From the NCBI GenBank assembly GCA_023392285.1, contig JAEVZK010000060.1, positions 1 through 29,939 on the forward strand: a DNA stretch of 29,939 nucleotides, read 5' to 3'. This DNA comes from Armatimonadota bacterium (GTDB taxonomy: Bacteria > Armatimonadota > Fimbriimonadia > Fimbriimonadales > Fimbriimonadaceae). The notes under the pieces are model-generated. The model did no database searches and was not told the DNA's origin. It saw only the letters and a list, made by a program, of their open reading frames with translations. How positions within the stretch are numbered: position 1 is the first letter of the stretch; each line of letters starts with the position of its first letter. Of the stretch, positions 23,657 to 29,939 are shown one piece after another. The translations under genes were made by a program, and so were the position numbers.

Positions 23657-24242
23657 CGCAATAGCTCCGATAGAGATGAGGGTTGTGCTTCAAAAGATGC
23701 TTCCGAAGCTGCTTTCGGCCGCGATGAATTCGCGATCGAACCGTACCCACAGAAGTTTTCATGATCTCCGCAATCTCTTCGTACGCCATGCCTTCTACGT
23801 CGGCAAGCAGGACAGCCGTTCTAAACTCCGCCGTCATCGAACCGAGTGCGTTTTGCACGGGTTCATCCACACTTTGCAGCAAGAGTTCACGATCTGGAGC
23901 CGCATCTCGATCTGGCAGTTCCCAAGTGGAATTGCCGTCCGCTCCGGACTGCTCCAGGCTCATCAGCTTAAGTTTTCCTTTCCGCCGCACCGAGTCGATA
24001 TGGGCGTTTGTCATAATGCGATATAGCCAACTGCTGAACGGCAACGCTTGGTCATATTTGCCAAAAAACCGAAAGGCTCGGATGTACGTCTCTTGAACGA
24101 GATCCTCCGCCTCCGATGAGTTGCCGGTCAGGCGATAAGCGAAACCGTAGGCCTGCTTCTGCGTCTTCCTAATAAGCGCCTCGAAGAGAGCCTTGTCCGC
24201 TATCACCTTGGTGTTGTCTCGACTCGCGACCGCAAAGATCAT
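23646..24242 (-). CDS. ECF RNA polymerase sigma factor (RpoE-like)
   Basis: A 198-residue group 4 sigma factor. Region 2 is AEDLVQETYIRAFRFF through FSSWLYRIMTNAHIDSVRRK. Region 4 holds the helix-turn-helix MAYEEIAEIMKTSVGTVRSR with IHRGRKQLRKHL. No region 3 or 1.1 is present. It heads an operon with its anti-sigma factor, an RseB-like protein and HtrA, so envelope stress is the likely signal. A TAGGA ribosome site lies about nine bases before the ATG. GGGAAC at 24297-24302 on the minus strand resembles the -35 of RpoE-type promoters and could reflect autoregulation, but no convincing -10 matches it. Confidence 0.94.
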   Translation of the reverse strand: MIFAVASRDNTKVIADKALFEALIRKTQKQAYGFAYRLTGNSSEAEDLVQETYIRAFRFFGKYDQALPFSSWLYRIMTNAHIDSVRRKGKLKLMSLEQSGADGNSTWELPDRDAAPDRELLLQSVDEPVQNALGSMTAEFRTAVLLADVEGMAYEEIAEIMKTSVGTVRSRIHRGRKQLRKHLLKHNPHLYRSYCDDL

Positions 24243-24371
24243 AAATTTGAATCCTATCTGGAATCAGGAGGCTCTACTGTTTTTCCGCTCAGCCGAGTTC
24301 CCGCTTGACCCAATTAGCTCCAGCTTAGCGGCAAAACGGAGCTACGGGGGCTTTTCGACCCAACGAGACGG

Positions 24372-24854
24372 TCAGGATTTCGTCGGAACTCGGTGACGGA
24401 AACTGTGGCAGATTGCCACGGCCAAGGCATCGGCGACATCGTCAGGCTTCGGTGTCGCACTAAGGTTTAGGAGCCGGGTCACCATAAACTGCACCTGCTT
24501 TTTGTCCGCTGAACCAGTTCCCACCACCGACAACTTGACTTCTGGCGGCGTGTACTCCGCCCACGGCAGGTGATGCTTGGCGCCAGCCAGGAGGACGACT
24601 CCGAGCGCCTTCGCCACATCGAGCGCGGTGGTCTTGTTGGCGGCAAAGAGTTGCCGCTCAGTAGCAAGCGCGTCCGGCTGAAAGGTAGAGATGAGTTCCG
24701 AGACCCGCTCGTGAATAAGGGCGAGCCGATCCGGAATCAGAATCCTTGGGGTTTGGATCAGCTCTTGGTGCAGGAGGTGAAGACGAGAGCCCTCCGTCCG
24801 CACCAGTCCGACTCCCACCCGTTCCAAGCCCGGATCGATCCCAAGTATCCTCAT
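24372..24854 (-). CDS. ruvC: Holliday junction resolvase RuvC
   Basis: This endonuclease resolves Holliday junctions with RuvAB. The RNase H-like acidic residues are visible: Asp7 in GIDPG, Glu66 in LATERQLF and the C-terminal pair in PDDVADALAVAICH (139 and 142). The length of 160 residues is slightly under the usual 165-175. It follows the acetyltransferase gene by 24 bases and mutL lies just upstream, making a small DNA-maintenance cluster. RuvA and RuvB are not in the window. Confidence 0.95.
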   Translation of the reverse strand: MRILGIDPGLERVGVGLVRTEGSRLHLLHQELIQTPRILIPDRLALIHERVSELISTFQPDALATERQLFAANKTTALDVAKALGVVLLAGAKHHLPWAEYTPPEVKLSVVGTGSADKKQVQFMVTRLLNLSATPKPDDVADALAVAICHSFRHRVPTKS

Positions 24855-24878
24855 CGGTGATTCAGGATCGGCATGTTC

Positions 24879-25364
24879 TCAGCCGCCCAACTTGATTGAA
24901 AGTTCAATTTCATCCCGAACGGGAATGCCATGTTTGCCCTTGAGAGGAACGTCGGGATTCTTGCGCCGAGCCTCGTCGATGGATCCCCGCTTAACGGCGC
25001 TAAGGCGGAATCCAGAGAGTTGATAGAGGATCATCCCTTCGAGATTGTCGTTGGTTAACGCCACCGTCAGGACTTTGCTCTCCTCATCCTTCGCGGTTTG
25101 AACAGCTCGCTCGATCAACGCCCGAGCCGCCCCTTCGCCTCCTCCTGCGTCTTCGAGCGCGACGATCTGCATGTCGCTCCAGCCGAGGGTGTAACAAAGC
25201 AGCGCCTTGGGTTCTTTCTCATCCAGCGCAACCAGCTTTTCGGCTTCCAACAGGTTCACCGCCGTTCCCCTTCCGTAAGAGATGCCGTCTCGATATCGGC
25301 TCAGGATAAGCTCTCGTGCCCAGGAATCATGCTCCTTCCCGATTTTTCTAACTTCGATCGCCAT
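24879..25364 (-). CDS. GNAT-family N-acetyltransferase
   Basis: A 161-residue GNAT-like protein. The acetyl-CoA-binding motif appears as GGGEGAARALIERAV near residues 74-88, preceded by the MQIVALEDA strand. The later NDNLEGMILYQLSGF is the usual motif B (N-x-x-A-x-x-L-Y-x-x-x-G-F). The substrate is unknown. Placed between mutL (18 bases upstream) and ruvC (24 bases downstream), it is almost certainly co-transcribed with them. Confidence 0.82.
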   Translation of the reverse strand: MAIEVRKIGKEHDSWARELILSRYRDGISYGRGTAVNLLEAEKLVALDEKEPKALLCYTLGWSDMQIVALEDAGGGEGAARALIERAVQTAKDEESKVLTVALTNDNLEGMILYQLSGFRLSAVKRGSIDEARRKNPDVPLKGKHGIPVRDEIELSIKLGG

Positions 25365-25382
25365 CTGCTTATTCTAGCGAAC

Positions 25383-27194
25383 CTACACGCGCTTGAACTT
25401 CCTCATCAACTCATCGGTGCTTAGAGTAATCGTGATCGGCCGGCCATGCGGGCACATGTATGGATTTTCCGTGGTCGCCAGATCGACAATCAGCTTTTCC
25501 ATTTCCGCATGACTTAGCGGATCGCCGGCCTTCACCGCCATATGGCAGGCGCTAGTGATCCAAATCTGCTCGCGAGTCGGCACGAGCTTTCGGGAAATTG
25601 AGCTCTCCACCAGCTCGTCGACCAGATCACGAAGAATTCGCAGCGGATCTTTGTTGCGAATGGCTGCTGGCACAGCACGAACGACGTAGCTTTCCCCGCC
25701 GAACGGCTCAAGATCAAACCCCACGCAAATGACTTCGTCGATCTTTTCTCGCAAAAGCACCGCCGCTCGCTTGTCGAGATGCAGCGTCTGCGGCACCAAG
25801 AGAGCCTGCTTTTCGATCGCGCTGGAGCCTTTCAGGCCACACAAATATTCGTACAAGATGCGTTCGTGCGCCACATGCTGATCCACGATGACAATCCCTC
25901 GCCCGGTTTCTGCCACGATGAAGGTGTTCATCACTTGGCCAATTACCCGCAGCCCCTCCAGCAGTTCCCCAAAAGGATATCGTTCCCCTGATGACGGGGC
26001 GGTGATGCCGCTTGCGGGTAGAGGAGCTTGAATCAGCGTCGACGGAGCTAGAAGAGAATCCAAAGCCATGCCGACGGCGGCAAAGCCAGGCTGAAACGAG
26101 CCGGCACCCTGGGGAATGAATGGCTGGCTCCCCCCAAACTGAGTGGCCTCTCGGATCGCCTCATTTGCCGCTGCAACTCCCGCCGCGCTCGGCATCATGC
26201 CGTGCTCCATGAGCGCCGATCGAATGGACACCCGTAAACCTTCGAAAGCCTGCCCTTCCTGCTGAAATTTGACCTCGCTCTTCGTCGGAGACACATTGAC
26301 GTCGATACGGGCCGAATCAACGATGATATCGAGTGCGACCAGGGGAAAACGACGTTCAGGGGTGAGATCTCGGTAAGCCTGGTCGAGGGCCGCCGTTAGC
26401 GTGCGTGTCCTTGCTGGGCGACCGTTGACATAGAGATATTGATAGGCTCGAGTGGGCCTTGTCACGTGCGGGGGAGACACATATCCCCGCAGCCGCAGCC
26501 CCGCCACCTCCATGTCCACGTGGGCCAGTGAGCGGGCCATTTCCCTTCCCCACACACTTGCGATCGCGTGAATCATCTCGCCCGAGCCGTCGGTGGAAAT
26601 CGCCTCCTGGCCGTTGTGAGTCATTCGAATCTGAATTTGAGGATAGGCAATGGCAAGTTTGGACACCACTTCCAGGCAAGCGCCCAGCTCAGTGGAATCG
26701 CTCTTCAGGAACTTGAGGCGTGCAGGGGTGTTGTAAAACAGATCTTCAACTAGCACCTCGGTGCCCTTCGGACCACCCATGTTCTGCAGTTCACCAATGG
26801 ATGAGCCGTCCACCCGAAGCACATGGCGTTTGCCATCTTCCGATGCAGTCGAAAGCGTAAAATGCGAAACCGACGCGATCGAGGGCAGCGCTTCGCCGCG
26901 AAAGCCGAGAGTACGGACGCCGAGCAGATCGTCCGCGCTCGAAATCTTTGAGGTCGCGTGTCGTTGAAGGGCATGCTGGGCATCCTCAGGGCTCATTCCG
27001 CATCCATCATCGCTGACGCGAATGAGAGTTTTCCCGCTATCGACGAGATCGATGACGACTCGGGAAGCACCCGCGTCGATTGCGTTTTCAAGGAGTTCCT
27101 TGACCACCGAGGCGGGCCTTTCCACCACCTCGCCGGCCGCGATCTGATTTACTGTGTGCGGGTCCAACATCCGCACCCTTCCCGTCAACAACAT
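25383..27194 (-). CDS. mutL: DNA mismatch repair protein MutL (endonuclease type)
   Basis: This is a GHKL ATPase that couples mismatch recognition to strand incision. N-terminal motifs are intact: NQIAAGEVVERPASVVKELLENAIDAGA-type motif I, DDGCGM, and GFRGEALPSI. The C-terminal domain has DQHVAHERILYE, which fits the metal-binding endonuclease pattern DQHAx2Ex4E with Ala to Val. It also has ACHMAVK and CPHGRP. So it should nick DNA itself, as in organisms without MutH. The 603-residue length is normal. The first Met is preferred because GRVRMLDPHTVNQI aligns with usual starts. There is no MutS in the window. Confidence 0.95.
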   Translation of the reverse strand: MLLTGRVRMLDPHTVNQIAAGEVVERPASVVKELLENAIDAGASRVVIDLVDSGKTLIRVSDDGCGMSPEDAQHALQRHATSKISSADDLLGVRTLGFRGEALPSIASVSHFTLSTASEDGKRHVLRVDGSSIGELQNMGGPKGTEVLVEDLFYNTPARLKFLKSDSTELGACLEVVSKLAIAYPQIQIRMTHNGQEAISTDGSGEMIHAIASVWGREMARSLAHVDMEVAGLRLRGYVSPPHVTRPTRAYQYLYVNGRPARTRTLTAALDQAYRDLTPERRFPLVALDIIVDSARIDVNVSPTKSEVKFQQEGQAFEGLRVSIRSALMEHGMMPSAAGVAAANEAIREATQFGGSQPFIPQGAGSFQPGFAAVGMALDSLLAPSTLIQAPLPASGITAPSSGERYPFGELLEGLRVIGQVMNTFIVAETGRGIVIVDQHVAHERILYEYLCGLKGSSAIEKQALLVPQTLHLDKRAAVLLREKIDEVICVGFDLEPFGGESYVVRAVPAAIRNKDPLRILRDLVDELVESSISRKLVPTREQIWITSACHMAVKAGDPLSHAEMEKLIVDLATTENPYMCPHGRPITITLSTDELMRKFKRV

Positions 27195-27386
27195 AGAACT
27201 TGATAGCTGAAAAACATGGCTGGCAAGATGATGAGGATCTAGTCACAAGCACAGCCAAACAATTGTGAACTTCCAATCTATGGACGCTGGTGATTTTGCC
27301 GAAGCTTCAATACCTTTTACCAGACCTCAACGATCCAGTCTGCGCTAGCCCTTCCAAAACGGCAAACAGCCGCCACAGATGTTGAA
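27195..27386. other. Intergenic region upstream of mutL
   Basis: 192 bases without a supported gene. Near 27356-27372 on the minus strand a short CGGC/GCCG hairpin followed by TTTT could be a weak terminator for the ferritin-like gene. The mutL promoter should also lie here, but I cannot point to convincing boxes. Confidence 0.35.
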
Positions 27387-27701
27387 CTACTCGCTTGCTT
27401 CTTCGGCGGCATCGCCATGCTTGACGATGTCACCCGACTTAAAGAGAATTCCCTGAAGCGTTTCTCGCCACTTTGGCTTCTTGCGAAGTAAGAACTCGAG
27501 ATCCATCCCGAAGTGCTTGAACTCTTCGTGTTGCGCGTTCTCCATGATCGCACGAGCTTCCGGATCTTTTTCGACCGCCATGCGTTGCTCGTACCAGTTG
27601 ATCGCTTCCGCTTCTTCTCCAAGCGACACGATCATCCGCACAAACGTGCGCGTTTCCTGCGACAGTTCCTCCGCCGGTTCATGATATTGATCAAATCCCA
27701 T
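27387..27701 (-). CDS. Encapsulated-ferritin-like protein (EncFtn family)
   Basis: A 104-residue all-helical protein that matches the EncFtn family along its whole length: HEPAEELSQET at the start, the IVSLGEEAEAINWYEQR helix and the NAQHEEFKH helix, then a W-x-x-x-L-x-x-x-LF ending. Compared with Rhodospirillum rubrum EncFtn as I recall it, the iron ligands Glu32, Glu62 and His65 and Tyr39 correspond to Glu30, Glu60, His63 and Tyr37 here, an exact offset of two. EncFtn is a ferroxidase that forms an annular decamer and normally needs an encapsulin shell to store iron. The C-terminus (DAAEEASE) has no encapsulation signal of the G-S-L type, and no shell gene is in the window. It starts 14 bases after ctpA, so likely shares its transcript. 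Confidence 0.88.
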   Translation of the reverse strand: MGFDQYHEPAEELSQETRTFVRMIVSLGEEAEAINWYEQRMAVEKDPEARAIMENAQHEEFKHFGMDLEFLLRKKPKWRETLQGILFKSGDIVKHGDAAEEASE

Positions 27702-27715
27702 AAGGAGAGTTTGAC

Positions 27716-28990
27716 CTATCGCGACTTGCTCAAGACGACCTGAATCGCTTTCATGAGCTGATTGTCCAACTTTGGATTGGCAATATCCGAGTCGCTGTCC
27801 TTCATCGCTTCGCGCATTTCCTCCGGTGTCAAATCCTTCGCCTCGACCGGCACGTCCGGTTCCAATCCGCCCTTGATGTAGGTGCCGTATTCATCCACTT
27901 GACGACTGATGTCACCCGTAATCGGCAGGAAGTATTTGGCGATGGTAATTTTGGCGCTTGAGCCGTCACGAATCTGATAAACCTCTTGAACCGAAGCCTT
28001 TCCGTAGCTGTGCTCGCCCACCAACGTCGCGAGCTTGTAATCCTTCAAGTTGCCTGAAAATATCTCCGCTGCGCTCGCAGACTCACTATTGATCAGCACC
28101 GCGACCGGATAGCGGAAGGCATGCTCCTGACCTTGCGGCGTGTATTCGCGATTCTCATCGCCGTCCCGCATTTTCATCCGAATCACGGTCTTGTTTCCTT
28201 TCCAGCGAGCCAGCAGGTCCACCGCCGTTTCGACGTAGCCGCCGGGGTTACCCCGTACATCGATGACCAGCCCTTTGAGAGGATTTCGCTCCACCTTCTC
28301 AAGTTCCTTGTCAAATTGTTCGACCGTTGGCGCGGCAAAGTTCGCAATCGCGATGTAGCCCACCTGGTACTCAGGGAAATAGGTGCTCTCCACCGTAGGC
28401 GTCGTCACGTGCGCTCGCTTCACCGTGAGGATCACGGAATTTCCCTTGTTGGCCTTCAAGACGCCAAGGCGAACGAGGGTTCCCTCCTCGCCCTGAATCT
28501 TTTCGACGATTTGCTCGATATCTTGCCCCGCAACTTTGTCCCCATTGACCGAGACGATCATGTCGCCTTTGCGCAGCCCGGCGGCAAAGCCCGGACCATC
28601 TTCGAACACGGTTACTGCCTTTGCGCCGAGCGGATCTGGGCTGAGGCGGGCGCCAATCCCCACATAGTTAGCCTTGACATCCGTGTTGAAACGCTTCGCC
28701 ACCTTGGGAACCAAGAACATCGTGTGCGGGTCCCCAAGAGCCGCCATCATGCCGCTGATTCCGGCATACTTCAGCTCAAGAGGCTTCACCGGCCGGTAAT
28801 AGTAAGTCCCGATGCGGTTGAATGCCTGCTTGAACTCCTGGACAGGAGTCTGCTGCAACGTCGTTTGCATGCCTAATGCCTGCTGAATGGGCGCAAGCGA
28901 CGGCAGATGCCCCCCTTGCAGGTCACGCCATGAAAACCCAAAGCAGAACAGTACGGCGGTCGCTAGCGCGAATAGGAGAAATTTTTTCAC
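27716..28990 (-). CDS. ctpA: CtpA-type S41 carboxyl-terminal processing protease
   Basis: A membrane-anchored periplasmic protease of 424 residues. The GTG at 28990 is chosen because it has an AAGGAGG site seven bases upstream, overlaps the preceding stop as GTGA, and is followed directly by a signal anchor (KKFLLFALATAVLFCF). The PDZ domain covers about 105-195. The catalytic core has VIDVRGNPGG (242-251), the nucleophile Ser306 in ESASAAEIF and Lys331 in SYGKASVQ, 25 residues apart as in Prc and CtpB. It directly follows a related S41-like gene that has lost these residues. Substrates are not known; relatives trim or degrade envelope proteins. Confidence 0.94.
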   Translation of the reverse strand: MKKFLLFALATAVLFCFGFSWRDLQGGHLPSLAPIQQALGMQTTLQQTPVQEFKQAFNRIGTYYYRPVKPLELKYAGISGMMAALGDPHTMFLVPKVAKRFNTDVKANYVGIGARLSPDPLGAKAVTVFEDGPGFAAGLRKGDMIVSVNGDKVAGQDIEQIVEKIQGEEGTLVRLGVLKANKGNSVILTVKRAHVTTPTVESTYFPEYQVGYIAIANFAAPTVEQFDKELEKVERNPLKGLVIDVRGNPGGYVETAVDLLARWKGNKTVIRMKMRDGDENREYTPQGQEHAFRYPVAVLINSESASAAEIFSGNLKDYKLATLVGEHSYGKASVQEVYQIRDGSSAKITIAKYFLPITGDISRQVDEYGTYIKGGLEPDVPVEAKDLTPEEMREAMKDSDSDIANPKLDNQLMKAIQVVLSKSR

Positions 28991-29939
28991 TTTACAGCCT
29001 CCTTCGCGGCAACCTTCCCTGCAGCGCCACTGGGCGTGTATTCGCCAGTCACTAACGTGTAGCCCGCTCCACTGTCCAGCTTGAACCACCGGATGAGGTA
29101 GGGCTGATCAGCCATTCCGTCGCCAACCACCTGTGCCCCTTGAGAGGCAAGCACCGCCGTCATGACTTCCGGCATGCCCCGCGTGTATTTGTCGACTATG
29201 ATTCGCACCTTCGGTGGATGGCTGTTGCCATCCTTGATCGTGAGCGGTAAAGGAGATTCCTTTTTCTGGGTCGCGAATTCGCCGTAAGTTCCCGACTTCA
29301 CCAGCAGCGAGAGACATTTGATCATCGTCCCGTCGTCATCGGATGCGACGCCTCGCAAGTCCAGGGTGACTTCCCGCTGATTTTCTAGCAGCTTCGCGAG
29401 ATCGTCTGCCGCTCCCGTGTAGAGCGGCAGGCGGATCATGCCATCAACCATCCGCACCCCAAGGGCCTTCCATTCACCCTTGTCAAGAGTCGTCTCGATC
29501 CGGTCAGTGCCTCGTGCCCAGCGGATCTTAACTCTCCCCGTCGTGCCCATCATCAGCAGATCACGACCCTTCAGCGGGAGAAGGCTCTTATCCGATTCGT
29601 CTCGCAATTTGTCACGCAGCTTCATATAGGCTGAGGACTTCTCCGGGCTTGCCTTCCCACCCAATACTTCGTTCTGGAGCTTCAGGAATTCCTCCAGCGC
29701 TTCGCTGTTCGGAATCCAATGGTCGTCGACGAATTCGACCCAATCACCAGGCTTCACTCCGGCTTTATCCGCGCTGCTACCAGGAATCACGGAGGCGACG
29801 ACCAACTTCGGAAGCTTGATCTGTCCGGAAAGGGCCTCATCTTGATCGCCGGAAGTCTGCACCTTTGCTCCCCCGCCCCCATTGTCGAGCACCATAAGAG
29901 CCCCAATGCCCTCAAAATGCCCTTCCCGCGCCTGACTGT
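28987..29939 (-). CDS. S41-peptidase-like protein lacking catalytic residues, partial at right edge
   Basis: The frame is open to the window edge. It begins in the middle of a PDZ domain (GHFEGIGALMVLDN, then SSADKAGVKPGDWVEF). The rest aligns with the S41 core of the next gene, but the catalytic parts are changed. Where ctpA has ESASAAE, this has TRGMPE, placing Gly at the Ser position. Where ctpA has the Lys of YGKAS, this has DQPYL with Gln. The GNPGG loop is also altered (VASDDDG). It is therefore probably an inactive relative. Inserted charged helices follow the PDZ. Its stop overlaps the ctpA start by four bases, so the two proteins are made together and may form a complex. Confidence 0.85.
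   Translation of the reverse strand, partial: SQAREGHFEGIGALMVLDNGGGGAKVQTSGDQDEALSGQIKLPKLVVASVIPGSSADKAGVKPGDWVEFVDDHWIPNSEALEEFLKLQNEVLGGKASPEKSSAYMKLRDKLRDESDKSLLPLKGRDLLMMGTTGRVKIRWARGTDRIETTLDKGEWKALGVRMVDGMIRLPLYTGAADDLAKLLENQREVTLDLRGVASDDDGTMIKCLSLLVKSGTYGEFATQKKESPLPLTIKDGNSHPPKVRIIVDKYTRGMPEVMTAVLASQGAQVVGDGMADQPYLIRWFKLDSGAGYTLVTGEYTPSGAAGKVAAKEAVK
28998..29004 (-). promoter_or_regulatory. Strong ribosome binding site that decides the ctpA start
   Basis: AAGGAGG on the minus strand, seven bases before the GTG at 28990. It lies inside the 3' end of the upstream S41-like gene, which couples their translation. Confidence 0.8.

Noticed and set aside
28121..28876. 251-residue plus-strand open frame inside ctpA
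   Set aside because: Antisense to the S41 core; His/Arg/Leu-rich without motifs.

Overview
The window is a dense, mostly minus-strand piece of bacterial chromosome with ordinary housekeeping and envelope genes. It has no tRNA, rRNA, CRISPR array, insertion sequence or phage gene that I can see. The mix suggests a diderm, non-proteobacterial lineage. It includes a type IV pilus motor operon with a dockerin-like prepilin, a DUF1800 protein, a cytoplasmic GH20 enzyme, a DarA c-di-AMP receptor beside holB, an RpoE/RseB/HtrA-type stress operon and an EncFtn-type ferritin. My best guess is Armatimonadota (Fimbriimonadia-like). This is inferred from gene content and was not tested by any search.

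Layout, left to right. (1) 1-6054, minus: pilB, pilT, pilC, pilD and a prepilin cut by the left edge, all tightly spaced and probably one operon. (2) 6236-7072, minus: HtpX membrane metalloprotease with a hairpin terminator. (3) 7190-14317, plus: an RNase H-like protein, a long ArgS, two related secreted proteins, a gap with possible small-ORF remnants, HemW and a GH20 hydrolase. (4) 14318-19935, minus: from upstream to downstream, a Fur-family regulator with its own terminator, a DUF1800 protein, TyrS, a Gfo/Idh/MocA oxidoreductase, DarA and HolB. (5) 20145-20339, plus: a small conserved-looking protein with a good promoter, divergent from fur; a dyad in the shared intergenic region looks like an operator. 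(6) 20483-24242, minus: ECF sigma, zinc-finger anti-sigma, RseB-like sensor and HtrA protease, an envelope-stress operon. (7) 24372-27194, minus: MutL, a GNAT acetyltransferase and RuvC. (8) 27387-29939, minus: an S41-protease-like protein that has lost its catalytic residues (cut by the right edge), an intact CtpA-type S41 protease, and an encapsulated-ferritin-like protein, all closely linked.

Genes that work together: the pilus motor set (PilB extends, PilT retracts, PilC is the platform, PilD matures the prepilin); the stress operon (sigma held by the anti-sigma, RseB as probable periplasmic sensor, HtrA as quality-control protease); and the CtpA/pseudo-CtpA pair with the ferritin-like protein. 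The oddities most worth following are the ferritin-like gene lacking an encapsulation tail, the catalytically dead S41 partner, two aminoacyl-tRNA synthetases lacking HIGH-motif histidines, a Fur protein without the usual metal ligands, and a prepilin with an EF-hand-like loop. No gap between genes reaches 300 bases.
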